From contig NC_037594.1 in NCBI RefSeq assembly GCF_003073045.1, positions 27,330,737 to 27,394,736 of the forward strand: 64,000 bases of DNA, in the 5' to 3' direction. The notes beneath the pieces were generated by a model. The model ran no database searches, was not told the DNA's origin, and worked only from the letters and a program-made list of their open reading frames with translations. Position numbers and translations under genes: made by a program. Source of the stretch: Pomacea canaliculata. Lineage: Eukaryota > Mollusca > Gastropoda > Architaenioglossa > Ampullariidae. Positions 49,801-60,460 of the stretch are shown one piece after another (position 1 is the stretch's first letter; every line of letters begins with the position of its first letter).

Positions 49801-52800
49801 TGTCTCTACAAGGTTTTGCATGCTACGTCACTGTCCCTGATGCAAAAATTTATTTTAACAAGATTGAGGATGGGGTTTATGTTCATCTTTAAAACTAGAC
49901 ATGTTCCAGACTTACTGTATTTTAAAGGGATACTCAAGGCTTGTGATAAGGCTGTGGCGACGGTCAAACGTTTCAAAACTATATTTAGTTACAGAGCATT
50001 TAATTACAGAGCACGAGAGCAATACAGGAGAAATAAAGGATTCGTTTCTCACTTAATTACCACTTATTAGCAGTATTTCGGTTGCCGATGTTTATAAAAA
50101 TTGAAAAAATCCAGTGAAATCGACCTTTGTGTCCTTCCGCCGAGTAATCACGATAGCTTCCCGAGATGATCAAGCAGACGAGTCTTGTGATGTCAGAGTC
50201 TTATTGTGACGTCAATCTCTGACAGGAAGTGTCTGAGGTCATTGCGAAGATTTGACGTCATTTTATTGTATGACGCACTCTGTGTGTCAGGCTTGTAAGG
50301 CTCTGTCTGTCGGAAACTGATGAAAAGACAATTTTGAATCTTTTCCATCTTTTCGTGGCAATCGGGTGCAGCACATTCTCGAGGCATGGTTGTCACTATG
50401 GAAACCACACGTCATAAGGTCACGTGACGGAGAACGAGACTTCGTGGAAGCAAAAAAAGAGTCCTGTGTAATTTCTTTTATTAAACACAACATTCTACTA
50501 AACACCTTCAACGTTTTCCACATGAACACACATATAAATAGACGAGATTCACATTTATCCTACTCTTTACGCCATTCTAAACACTTTTATTTTGCCTTTA
50601 GAGTCCCTTTAAATTGTTCATATTCTGCAGAAATAAATTTAGAGCGAAGGTGAAAAAGGCAATACCATCACTGCACGGTGACCTGTGTAAAGTACCACCA
50701 CCTATAAATAAGAAATGCGTGCAGGAATTAGTGAGACATGGACAAATGACTGTCTTAGAAACGGTTTCTATGAGAATGACGTAGCGGGGAAAGTTCAGGT
50801 AAAGAAAATATTTTGCCTTTCTCAGAGGTTTCTTTATTCTTGACAAAGCACTTGCTTTATCTTCCGGCCGGAGGTAATAGTAGTAGGACAGAGAGCGAGC
50901 CACTCAAGAACAGTTTTTGTAGAGGACACAAACGTGTTTCATGTTCATTCAAAAAAATATTGGGTAGCCTGTGTTTATTATCACCTGTAAATTATTAATG
51001 CAACCTTTGATTATTTGTCTGTATGTCGGCATGCCCACAATCTTGTTTATCTCGTTAGAAATGCTTAAAACATATTTGCATTTACTTCTGGAATGCACCT
51101 ACGCGCAAGCGATAATATTGAGTGAACGTGAAAGCTAAATATACCTGTGGGGCTGGAGATGAGCGGAGGAAAAAGCACGTGCACAGCTTGTCTCAAGAGT
51201 TCCTCTTTCAACGCATCTGCACCCAACGCCCGCCTTACCTCAGGCAGCGCTCTCCGAACAGGAAACGCTCGCCGAGAGCGTCACGGACAGTCAGCTGGAT
51301 TTGTTCCCCAGTCGCAACAGGAAGACGTGGACAAAAGCGCCTCCTTGCCTGATCCTGTTCGCCGCACGCTAATGAGCGTGGACGCCTCCATAGCGGCTTT
51401 CTTTGTGAGGAACTTGCTGATCAGGGTCCTGAAGTCGGTAAGTTATCGCGTCCAGCGCTTCAAACGCTGGGAGGACCAAGGCGCCAAAGTAAGCGGTGGG
51501 GGCATAAAGGAAGAGGAGAGGTTCAAATCCCCCTTCCGCTAACCACGGGTTCGATTTCAGTGCGAGTGAATCCATTGATTTCATGCAAAGGCAAAGCACC
51601 TCATTTTTTTCGTCTTTTGCCAAAAGAAAAAAAATTAGGTGAGTGGGTGGATGTCCTTCAGTTCACGCACGCGTCTCCTTTTGATAAGTTCGTCAACTTT
51701 ATTCCATTTTCGAAATGTCTGATTTCAAAGAAAAATCTTTTAAGAATATCAACGACGAAGTAAGGTGGTGGAATAAAAGTGTGTGTGGTGCAATCATTTT
51801 CGCCGTCCAGCACGGGAGGTAGCCTTGGCTTGGATCCAGTTTGGGCTGTGACAGCAATGATAGGTATTAAATGTGTTGCATTGTCCCAGCCAGAAACCCA
51901 TTTCCTCTCCTGTCAACACGCCCATGCCACAGAAATTAAACAGTTTCTAAACTTTTTTGCGCCATCACTTAGCGTTTCCCGCAACACCCGTTGAAATGGG
52001 ACTGCCCATCTCTACCGTCTCTTAGCCCTCCCGCTTGCCGACCTGGATTACTTTAACATCAAAGAAGCCGCAAGCCTTGATTAGAACTACGGGACTCGGG
52101 TGACGGGAACGATTTTTTTAAAATTTAGACAAATAGTTGAGTTTGAATTGATGTGGAGCAAATCATTGCGATATAGTTACTTGATGCCTATCTGCACTCG
52201 TCTCCCGTAAAGCAACCCTGCGACAAACGCTATTTGCGAGAACTAGTCTTCTTGTTTAGGCGTGATTTTATACCTTTTTGAAAGCAATTTTGTGTAAAAC
52301 CACTGGCCACGGGAGCGGTGTCCAGTCTTGTTGCCTGCAGCCAATTATAACTTTATATAGCTTCTGAGTCCAAGTGGCTATTAACTTTATAATTAGCATC
52401 AGTTTGAATAGAGACTTTCCCATCCCCTTTCTACCGTTCCTGTCTCCACCTGTCTGTGGTTGGTTGGCTGATTAGTTAAATGGTCGATTGCTTGGTTTTG
52501 GGATTTCTCGACTGGCTGGCTATTTGGCTGGTCAAGGAGAATGAGTACTTCCTAGTGTCAGAACTGGTGCCAGCGGTTGACAGTATGCATGGGTCAGCGG
52601 GGGACAGGACAGCGACGGGGTGCCCCGAGGGCAAGGCTGAAGACGTTAGGGAAAGCACCGAAGGACTTTCGGCAGTCAAGGATTGCGGGTGCTGGAAATG
52701 ATGTTCACGTTTTTAATCTTGGGTGAGATCTTGCAGCTCTTTAATTTCTCCCCAAATGGGATTACGGCTGTTCATCTCTAATATGGGAATATTCGATGAT

Positions 52801-55800
52801 AAACTCCACCAGTCCCCACGCAGAGCACAATCAAATTGAGTGCAAGAAGCGAAGGGAGGGTCATTTCGTCTCAAGGACTAGATCCTTTGGGAATCCTTTC
52901 TGAGCTTCCGCCAGAGAACTATGCTGACCTATAGGATGAAAAGCGGCCATTGTATCAGAAGCGCAACTTCACATACCTCTCCCTCGCTCGTTTTTTGTAA
53001 TACATCTTTCCCCGCTCCAATTCACCCCCTCTCCCACTTTTCCGTGTTAACTTTCCATCTCTTTCTCTCTGTCTCTCCAAGCCACTGTCTCACGTTTGTT
53101 CCTGTTCACCACTCTCTTTCTCTCTTTCCTCTCTCTCTCTCTCCAACAGAAAACGATAGATATATCTGCAGAGACATGTCTTCTCTAGGGAAGCCGTAAT
53201 AATTGGAAAGTTTTGCGCCTCTTGCCAAACACAACCAATCTACAGTAGTAAGCCCGGGGGAGAACATCTTCCAGCATACCACACGAGTATAATTGCAGAC
53301 GGACAGAGGTACTCGAATACGTAATGGAAAAAAAAATCTCAGAGGCCTCGGAACATTCTAGTCTGAGGGACCTCAGCCAAGATCTCATCTTCTCCATCTC
53401 CTCGCCAGAAATGGGTGCTCCTGCTGTGACTTGCATGAGCGTTCGTGTCCTAGTTTCCCCATCTACATCTAGGGGTCTGTTTTACAATCGAAAATTGTGA
53501 GTTCATTTACATTTGGCAAGGGGACACCATCATTCGTTCAGCCTAAGCCTGCCCTAACCTAGTGACACTTGTAAGACTGGACTTACACAGGTCGATGTCA
53601 TGATCTCAGTTTTCTGCCCAGATAATCATGCCGAACTTAAGCTGCACATGAGTGGGTAGAGGATAAGTTAAACTTTCTGGTGGCTTTTTACAGGGTATCG
53701 GATACAGATACATGGTGTCCTTTGTCCTCCAGTTTGAAGAGATGGTGTTGGAGAGGGGAAGCATTGATTAAAGTAGCATTCGAGTTTCGGAATTTCAAAT
53801 ACTCAGCGCATGCTTAGTGTAAGTGTGGAAAGGGTGATTTGGGAAGAAAGCTGAGCTCGCGGAACTGGCGTTAAGCAGGAGGCAGCTTTGGAGCGCAGAG
53901 AGGGAGGACAGCCCGGTTGCGGATGTTGGAGAGTGGGGAATAGCAAGAAATGCAGATCATAACAGGTTGAGAGGACGTAGAGACCTAAAAGGTGTGGGAT
54001 GGTGTCATCTCACAGCCATGGCAATCTGATGAGAAAGTCGTTTCTCGGCCGAAGTTCAAGCGCCTGCTAGCTAGTGCAAACTCTCAAAAACACTTTAAGC
54101 TGAAGTTGAATACAGTCAGAGATTTCTTGTCCACCTCAACTGTCCTCTTCCCTCCTGCCAGTTGTGTTTGTCATAAGATATTTTGTGAGGGAGTCACAAA
54201 AGGCCCAAAGGCCTAGGAAAGGAAGGACCAATCTCAGGTTTTGCTGTCTGTTCATGGAGACATGGGTTGTCGCTAAGAAGGACTGAGAACTAAGGTCAGG
54301 AAAAGCTTGAGGGATGAGAGCCAGCAGGATCCCGTCAGACGAGAGATGTTGTCTGCTGGCTAACAGTTGTAGACTTGGTGTAAGCGATGGCTAGATATGC
54401 ACTTAGCCCATACGAAATGCAGTGCCAGACACCGAGTAGTCTTGTCTTTTTAAAGGACCGTCTGCTCTTCACCCCCCAAGGGTGTACATTTTCTTTAGGG
54501 AGACAAAACGAAGTGGATGTGTGGGTGGAGCTGATACAAGAAATGAAGACTTTTATTGACTTTCTTACCAACTTTTGTGTGGGCGGGATTGTGTAGTCTA
54601 TGTCTGTGTGTCTACAGATTCATCATACACAAATCCTGGGTTAGCATTTGTGTAGACATGATTGGCGTTCCCCTCTTCGCCGCAGTGTTAATTACCAACT
54701 CGACCTGATGAACTTGGCAGCCTTCTCACTGACTGTGTTCGGCCTTCTTTCCATCGTCTCCATGACTCACGGTCTTGAGCATAGGGTGGACACCAACTGT
54801 TATTCCCTTTTTAAAAGTTATGCCGGCTGTGTGCCTCACCTTCATTCCATCAATTTATTTCTTTCTGTGATTTCGTATTTAGCTGTGTGGGTGAGCTGGA
54901 AAAAATGACAGTCACACAGTCGAATAGTTAAAGAAGTTTGGAAGCACTTTGATTTAGTAGTCGTCTAGTCCTGGCACAAAATCGATGGGTGCCGTGTAAG
55001 GGCATGCAACTTTCTCAGACGGAACCGTGTGAATGATAAACGGTTCCCACCCTCCTTGGACACCAGGAACTCCTTCTTGCAACTGTGAAACGACACAGGC
55101 CTGTCTAGCCTGACCTCGTGACCCAGCACGAGACTCCGTCCTTCAGTGGACTTTGGAGAGAAGATATGTTGGGGGAGTCGTCGCCGAGGTGGAGATGTGT
55201 AAACGGAACTTTGCCAAGTGCCAAAATCTTTGCACTAAGACTCATTCGTGAGTCAGCACTTGCCTCAAGTGGGAAAGTGGTGGGCACCACCTCTCACCAG
55301 GTTCCCTCAAAACAGGAAGTGCTATGCTGTTTCTCTGAATCTTCGTGTTCACTTTTCCAACACTTAAACACTTGTAAGCGCGGGCTTTTTTTTTTTTTCA
55401 AAAGCTGAGTGATGTTGTGGGAGAGGCGAGGTGAGGACGGAGGAAGAGCCTCCCATTTAACTTAAACGTAAAAAAAGATAAATCATTTAATTGTTTGTTC
55501 TTTTACGGGTCTCGACATGACCATATATACTATATTATAGGATGTAACCAACATCTAGATAACGCACAGCATGCTCGGGCAGGGGCTTTGCCAACCACCC
55601 TAAAGTACAGCCTACCCTGGCACGTGCAGGTGACTGCATGGCCTGCCCATCATTACACATAAGAAAAGCTAAAGAAAAAACTAAAGAAAGTTGGCAACAG
55701 CTGGTGGTGATGTGATGTAATGTTCCTACGGCGACCGGTGATGATGATGTGTATCTCATCAAGTTTCTCAGTCACCTCTATTACATCATAGCGAGCATTG

Positions 55801-57800
55801 GCCAAAGTATAGACATTATAGAAAGGTAGATAGATGAGACAGGCAACGTGGTTGTGCCTGTGCACGCGCGAGAGGGGGCAGCAATTTCCATCCGACAACA
55901 CCGGGAGCTCCATCACGGACGCCAGCAGCACTTACGTCGTTCCTGTCGTAGGTGTGCGCCAGACTGAAGGGCGGTGCAGCCAGGGGTGAAAGGAAGGCAG
56001 CTCTGGCCTGGGGATGGCGGCACTTGCAATATGTTTGCACGCGATGCATCTCATCAGCACCGAAGGCGTGCCAGGAGTGTTGGAACTACGCCAGCCACAC
56101 ACTCCTTGCCAAACGTCCGCTATTTATCAATGCTGTCGAGAAAAAATAACATTTGCGGCTGTATCTAGGCATACTTGTGGCATCATTCGCATCTGCATGC
56201 AGTCTATTCCAGTGTTGATGAGTATGCCGGGGAAAAATGATAATTCAAAAATTATCCTCGCCGTCATCAACCTCATTCTAACCACCAAAGTGTGTATATT
56301 CTCTGGTCGAAACCCGTAAGAGAACAATGAAATAAATTGTCTTCTTAACATTAAAGTTAGAGAATGAGAAGTCTTCTCCTATGCATCTTCTACCCCCACC
56401 CACAACCTCACTCACTAGCTTTTAAAAGTATGTTTACAAGACAAGTTTTTGAAGACTGGCTACGAAGATTTAGCGAAAAAACACTTTACTTCCGGTTATC
56501 AGAAAAGATGTTGAAAGGTGGTCCCCGCCCCTTTCCACCTGAGAATGGTGTCAGCCCCGAATAAGACTGGGTGCAAAGATTCTGGCAAGGTGTGAACGGA
56601 AGCGCGAAAGAGATAAGCCTCACGATGTAAACTGAAAATGTTGCACACTTATAGGTAAGAAACAGGTGCACAAGTCTGTAACTTGTGAAAGAGAGAGTGG
56701 TCGTTAGTTTGTAGTGTGCTTTTAGTTCATTTAGTTTCTGACTGCACTGAGAGAAGCAAGCTTCCCCTCCCAACTTGTTGACCTCGGAAGTTAGTTTTTG
56801 TGATGAAATATTCTTGTATTCTCGTTTGTAGTTTCTCTTACCGTCTGCCATAGGACGATATGTACAGGGCACGGGGGAATTTTCGTTTGGCCATCTTTAA
56901 TCACTCCACAGAAGGAAAAAGGAAAGAAATCTTAGTTAAGTAGAAATAAGGTGGATGGATGGAAAAAGTAATCAGAAATGAGACTTTTTTTTTACTTTTG
57001 CCTTGTTTCTGGCAAGTTAAGAACTGTAATTTCTTCTATCGCTGGCAACAGTGGAGGAAAAAATTGTCATACGGCGTTGTCCACAGATCTTGTGAAAATG
57101 TTAAACTGAGTTGTAAAGTTTTAACTATCTTTCTTTAATGATGCAAATGGAACTCGAATTACAAAGAAAGTCTGGCAAGTCAAGGAAATAATACTTTGCT
57201 CTTGCCTTTAATTTTAAAATAAATATATCCTTATTTCTTTCAAAAATATGATTTGAACCCAGAGGTAGTGAACCACTTCGCGCCATACGGAACATGCGTA
57301 ACACATATTGTAAAATTATACCAGCTCACACACACACACACATCTATTTATGAGAGATGAAAGAAACTTTACAGAAAAAGTATGCTTCATGGTGACGCAC
57401 GACACCATCAGCCTTGCCTTCCAAACCTGATTTAAACCGATGCAAAAAAGGAAAAAAAATCTAAAATGTTCCTATCGCCTAGTTCATAAAAGGGAGTTCA
57501 TTAATGGCACTCAAATCCACGTCCTACTCCCCTCGGTTCAATCTTCTCACCCTACTCCAGTCTGTTCAGCGAGATTGTACCCGATACCTCTGTTCAAGCA
57601 CTTTAAGATGGCTGGTGGAACAGTTTATGTTGCTTATGCGGAATGCAGGATCACATACTTCTAGTTTATCACGTGCGTGCGTTTGTGTGTTTGTGTGCAG
57701 CGTCATCAAAAGTCTGTGGCCGGTGTGGGGCATTCTGACGCCACCTATCCTCGTCACGCTCTTTATGGGCGTTGTCGTCGTCATCGCCATGTTTGGATAA
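37843..57800 (+). CDS. TMEM128: Transmembrane protein 128
   Basis: Small four-helix membrane protein of the TMEM128 family; biochemical role unknown, vertebrate homologues are reported as ER membrane proteins. Exons: 37843-37966, 38297-38474, 46268-46435, 57701-57800, phases 1, 2, 2; 189 aa (human 165). Predicted helices: VLWLIASIAVFHFTDFYLVLL (about 74-94), GAGLITVTLAIAAFLIVWLSM (107-127, split as GAGLITVTLA/IAAFLIVWLSM), AAIPIATASFIAGSCC (about 142-157) and ILTPPILVTLFMGVVVVIAM (168-187). Best-matching block with human: YPALIPITTASFIA versus YPAAIPIATASFIAG, and TPLLLFTQFMGVV versus TPPILVTLFMGVV. The exon 3 donor is a weak GTTGGT; using it gives a junction (SC|CVIKSLWPVW) equal in length to human. 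ATG 37879 (codon 13) is a plausible alternative start. Introns 2 and 3 are 7.8 and 11.3 kb. Confidence 0.87.
39188..39391. mobile_element. Second copy of the 188-bp non-autonomous hAT element, inverted
   Basis: Element 39196-39383, also exactly 188 bp, flanked by perfect 8-bp duplications GCCTAGGG (39188-39195 and 39384-39391). Relative to the copy at 25648-25835 it is reverse-complemented: it begins CAGGGGTGGGCAATTAATTT and ends TTTGCCCAGTTCTG. The two copies differ at scattered positions and small indels. It lies in TMEM128 intron 2. Confidence 0.88.
40500..42560. other. CpG-rich, GC-richer island within TMEM128 intron 2
   Basis: Base composition changes sharply from the AT-rich flanks: many CG dinucleotides, G-rich purine tracts (40840-40865) and CGGCCG cores. 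Two copies of TTCACATGTGCGT (40934-40946 and 41056-41068) contain an E-box CACATGTG. It could be an intronic regulatory island or an alternative promoter. No exon with convincing splice sites and protein similarity was seen. Confidence 0.4.
43312..43450 (-). mobile_element. C-terminal remnant of a non-LTR retrotransposon ORF
   Basis: Minus-strand translation gives TWRRSAHREVEGTGM, then TWSQLERDNQNQIRWRGVV and AAVCSTGGD followed by a stop. This matches the extreme C-terminal pattern (T-W-R-R-S...W..L...A.N...WR.LV.ALCS) common in animal RTE-like ORFs. Only this terminus is recognised. Confidence 0.55.
44419..44480. repeat. 32-bp tandem duplication
   Basis: Two adjacent units beginning ATTATCAAAG and ATTATCAGAG and both ending GTGAAAACAACTTTTAACT, offset by 32 bp. 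Intronic, function unknown. Confidence 0.85.
46061..46074. repeat. (GT)n microsatellite
   Basis: Seven GT units about 190 bp upstream of TMEM128 exon 3, next to CA-rich sequence at 46000-46050. Confidence 0.75.
46545..47085 (+). mobile_element. Degraded RTE-like LINE 3' fragment
   Basis: Frames broken by shifts read IVRLNKIWNSRSIGF, TRVRLYKSLVVPVMLHSFET, MKCFRR, then LKWLGHVT, LEGGRRRGRQKKG, VKKWVGCPPEDLL and RAQDRLAWRES. These match the C-terminal domain of RTE-type ORFs (RLYKSLV...LYGCETW...WFGHVTR...EGGRRRGRQRK...VKEWT). A 34-bp-offset duplication of TTCGAGATGAAGTG.TTTAGG (about 46707-46760) has disrupted the frame. Same orientation as TMEM128, beginning about 110 bp after exon 3. Confidence 0.75.
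47240..47306. repeat. Polypyrimidine CT tract with an internal duplication
   Basis: C/T-only tract; the block TTCCCACCCCTTCTCTTTCT occurs twice. It could form a triplex-prone mirror-like structure, but it is ordinary low-complexity intronic DNA. Confidence 0.7.
47789..48075 (+). mobile_element. tRNA-derived SINE candidate
   Basis: Begins GGAGGGGGCCTTCGTGGCC with an A-box-like segment and, about 45 bp on, a B-box GGTTCGAGGC within GTCGCTGGTTCGAGGC. A body of about 200 bp follows. A polymerase III split promoter in the right order and spacing at the head of a repeat-like sequence suggests a SINE; a family name cannot be assigned from one copy. Confidence 0.5.
48429..48442. promoter_or_regulatory. 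Palindromic X-box (RFX-type site)
   Basis: GTTGCCGTGGCAAC: two inverted half-sites GTTGCC/GGCAAC with a 2-bp spacer, the ideal RFX-factor X-box. Deep in TMEM128 intron 3; no promoter or exon is recognised next to it, so function is speculative. Confidence 0.45.
50207..50428. promoter_or_regulatory. Cluster of CRE and CACGTG palindromes
   Basis: Two perfect CRE palindromes TGACGTCA (50207-50214 and 50253-50260, 46 bp apart) and one GTCACGTGAC (50419-50428), the CLEAR/USF-type E-box palindrome. They flank the THAP relic and lie about 0.8 kb upstream of the orphan exon at 51159. The density of full-consensus palindromes suggests a promoter or enhancer of some present or former gene. Confidence 0.4.
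50287..50387 (-). pseudogene. Broken THAP-domain relic
   Basis: From the minus-strand ATG at 50387 the frame starts MPRECAAPDCHEK, an N-terminal THAP pattern with the two zinc cysteines spaced C-x4-C. After a single frame change the overlapping frame gives DGKDSKLSFHQFPTDRALQA and then TGA, matching the THAP block (VSFHKFP.DR.L...W). The rest of the domain (AVPTIF region, second metal pair) is not found downstream. THAP domains occur in host transcription factors and in P-element-type transposases; the source cannot be told. Called a relic because the frame is broken and the domain incomplete. Confidence 0.6.
51159..51437 (+). CDS. Orphan first coding exon candidate, protein unknown
   Basis: ATG 51159 opens a 93-codon frame that ends exactly at a consensus donor (AAGTCG|GTAAGT, phase 0). 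The peptide starts MSGGKSTCTACLKSSSF, is polar and Ser/Arg-rich for 65 residues, then becomes amphipathic or hydrophobic (LMSVDASIAAFFVRNLLIRVL). Such a polar N-terminus leading to a membrane-proximal helix recalls some PAP2-type lipid phosphatases (PLPP6/7), but I cannot claim homology. The next exon was not found; it may lie beyond the window or be too short to see. It sits inside TMEM128 intron 3 on the same strand. It may be chance. Confidence 0.35.
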
Positions 57801-57843
57801 GTCTTCGAAAGCCGACCGCCTACACGTGTCTACTGACAGCCCG

Positions 57844-58620
57844 TTGAAACATCGAGCATCGTCGCCGTCATCGTCATCTCGTCTGTTGTCTTACCCTGTT
57901 CTTGTGTCAGTCCTCTAACCCTTTCTATTTATAAGTGTAAGCTTTGCTAAAGTGGATTATGCGCAGATGCGTGGCCAGCTTCATTGAGAAACCAGATAGC
58001 GCGGTATAAGCAGAAGTGGATTAAAACAAAAAATGAATTGTTTACCAGAATACTTCAGTATTTGCTGGAGTAGAAATGCAGAATGAAACTTTAAGAATTT
58101 ACCTTCATCAGTCTGTTTCTTTTGCGATTATGTTTCTAATCTAGAGAATGGTCGTTTCTATAGTTTTGTTTTGTTTTTTTTTTTTTTCTGCCGAGTGTCA
58201 CATCCAGCTGTTATGTCACACGAACATGGGTATCTGGCGGCGGGGTGGGGTGTGGGGTATTTCCATGCCGTGGGTAGGTAGGTTGACTCTATCCTGTCTC
58301 ACAGTGTCGGCAAAAAACGCCAGAGTTGCGTGTCCCCCCAGCCCCTTGAAAGAGGATGGTTTCAGACTGGTCCTGCTGTAAATCAGAATTTTTATTCCCG
58401 CTTCAATATTTCCCAAGGGAGACAGAATTCCGATTTTCCCATCAAGGAAAATGCATCCAGCATTACTAGGGAAATTGAAATCCTTATCGGCACTGTTGGA
58501 AATACAACGGCAGCTAAACTCTGGGGTCGTTTAATATTGAAATTTCTAGTTTCTCTGATCCGCCTATGTATTGCTTAACGGAGTGTTACTATAACACAAA
58601 TACCATAAATGTGTTGTGTA
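57844..58620 (+). other. TMEM128 3'UTR
   Basis: From the TAA at 57800 to the poly(A) signals near 58630 there is about 0.83 kb without another exon. It contains a poly-T stretch at about 58173-58188. Short frames here have no recognisable features. Confidence 0.5.
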
Positions 58621-58628
58621 TAATTGTA

Positions 58629-58662
58629 AATAAAACGACTTCCCTAAGGGGATGTAAATAAA
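58629..58662 (+). terminator. Tandem poly(A) signals of TMEM128
   Basis: AATAAA at 58629-58634 and again at 58657-58662, the first canonical signals downstream of the stop codon on this strand. Confidence 0.6.
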
Positions 58663-59237
58663 GAAACCCAGCTTTCTAAATAATGTACGTATCCTCACTA
58701 TGGGTGTCTTTAGATGAATATAACCCATGTCATTTTTGTTATTTCTGTATATTGTAAAATGTATTTTAATGTAAATCTATTGCAATTTAATTTGTTTAAA
58801 AAAGTGCTTAAGTAGAAATATTTTAGATCATTCTTGTCTTTCAGATACGATGTTTCATTTTTATCTACCTTGTAAAATATAAATTAAAAAGAGTTGTGAA
58901 AATGCAGGTACAAAAATGACAATTTTTGAAATCATTCCTGTTCATCGAGGAAGCATTTTTTTTTTTCACCTTTATAGCCTTATATTTCCCGAAACGTGTA
59001 TTAACTGCCAAATGTACATAAAATAGCACTGTGATGGAAAATCTTGCATGCAGTCAAAAAAATTTTGAATTAAAATGTCTTTAAAATATAATTTGTGTCA
59101 GACTTGGAATGAGAACATGAACAAAAGCTTGCTTTAAGAACGCCACTGCTGCCTGTCCACGAAACAAAGTTGCACAAATGACAACATGTCTTCAACATCT
59201 TGTAAATGCTCACAGTCATAGATATAAAGAATCTCCT

Positions 59238-59277
59238 TCTACTACTACTGCTGACGGTACTACTACTACTATTACTA
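59238..59277. repeat. Imperfect (ACT)n microsatellite
   Basis: ACT/CTA trinucleotide run interrupted by GCTGACGGT. Confidence 0.75.
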
Positions 59278-60201
59278 AGTTATTGTAATCCTGGGGTCAA
59301 TTGTATAAAATTTTTTATTAATTTTCATTTAAAATCGTGATTTCGAAAGTGCAAATAGACTGATCGTGCTTCAGCCCTTCGCAAGCCCACCAGACCCATA
59401 TTTTCTTAATACACTATCAGCATCTGATTGCTCTTTGCTATGATTTTTCTCCATTCCTTATATGTATCATAGTCCGTTAAATGTGCAGTGGAAAATGCAA
59501 GTACGGTGCGCTATCCGTGCAGGAAGTCAAAATATGTGGCGCAAAAGCCTTTGTAAAGAGTGGATAAAAGAGAAAGAATATATCACGGTGATTTGACTAC
59601 AATTGACGGTTCTATCAGTGTAAAAGGAAGCAATAATTGTGTCCTGTATGTTTGAAAGTTGCCTTCTCCAAAATTTTGTTTCTCCTTTTGCGCGTTTTCT
59701 CGATTGCAGCTCATTCAAAGTTTCATGTTCTTCCATAAACTAACTGCCAAAGCGAGTTTTTCTTATCAAAAAGGTTGCTGACATATTCTAGCAGGTTTTT
59801 TTAAATATGAATTTTTTATAGCAGGTCTCTTCCCGCTGTTTATAGAGTGACCTTTTGGTTTGCTTCTGTGGCACGTGTGCATGTTTATGCGTGTGTGCGT
59901 GTGTCAATGAGTCAGTCCGAAAATCCACATCTACCTATTGACTTTCAGGACGAGGACAGTGAGTAAATAGAAAGTTGCAGCTCGGCTGACTTCGGAGGAT
60001 TTACTGTAATATTTGCAGTTGTCAGATACGGATTTGATTTTCAAGTGGAAGGATGCCTTTACGGTTCATTCGTGGCTCATTTAGTCTTTCCTTCCTACAC
60101 ATCGATTTTGTCTAGCAGCAATGTTCGATGCTCTTCATCCAAATCTCCCCTTCTGAAGTTTAAATGGGAGATGATGGGAAGTGTACCCGACTGTTACGAT
60201 G

Positions 60202-60229
60202 CGTGTGTGTGTGTGAGAGAGAGAGAGAG
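60202..60229. repeat. Compound (GT)n(GA)n microsatellite
   Basis: GTGTGTGTGTGT followed by GAGAGAGAGAGA; a further (GT)n run lies at 60337-60355. Confidence 0.8.
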
Positions 60230-60397
60230 CCCTTCCATCAATTCCCAGCTGCTGCAAAAGCACGCAGAAGACCTTTGCTGTTGCTGGCTGCTTTACAACT
60301 TGCAGTCTTTAATAATCCGAAATATCGCTCATTCTCTGTGTGTGTGTGTGTGTGTTTGGTGTTGACTGCTGGCAACATTGTGAATGATATACAAGCA

Positions 60398-60460
60398 TGA
60401 CGTAGTCTACTGTTAGCTTGACGTAGTACACTGTTATCGTGACGTAATACACTGTTACCG
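60398..60460. repeat. Three 21-bp tandem units, each with a TGACGTA core
   Basis: Units start at 60398, 60419 and 60440 with an exact 21-bp period: TGACGTAG/TGACGTAG/TGACGTAA followed by T(C/A)(T/C)ACTGTTA. Each unit carries a CRE/ATF-like half site (TGACGTA). The 21-bp period places the sites on the same helix face, two turns apart. Confidence 0.85.

Larger units (their letters stand above)
46436..57700 (+). other. TMEM128 intron 3 (11.3 kb)
   Basis: Contains an RTE-like LINE fragment directly after exon 3, a polypyrimidine tract, a SINE, an X-box palindrome (48429-48442), a broken THAP relic (50.3 kb), CRE and CACGTG palindromes (50.2-50.4 kb) and an orphan exon candidate (51159-51437). 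From about 51.5 to 57.6 kb nothing else is supported, apart from a weak exon candidate at 54686. Confidence 0.6.

Noticed and set aside
50387..50410. GTTGTCACTATGGAAAC as a second X-box
   Set aside because: The half-sites are separated by too many bases compared with the 1-3 bp accepted for RFX sites.
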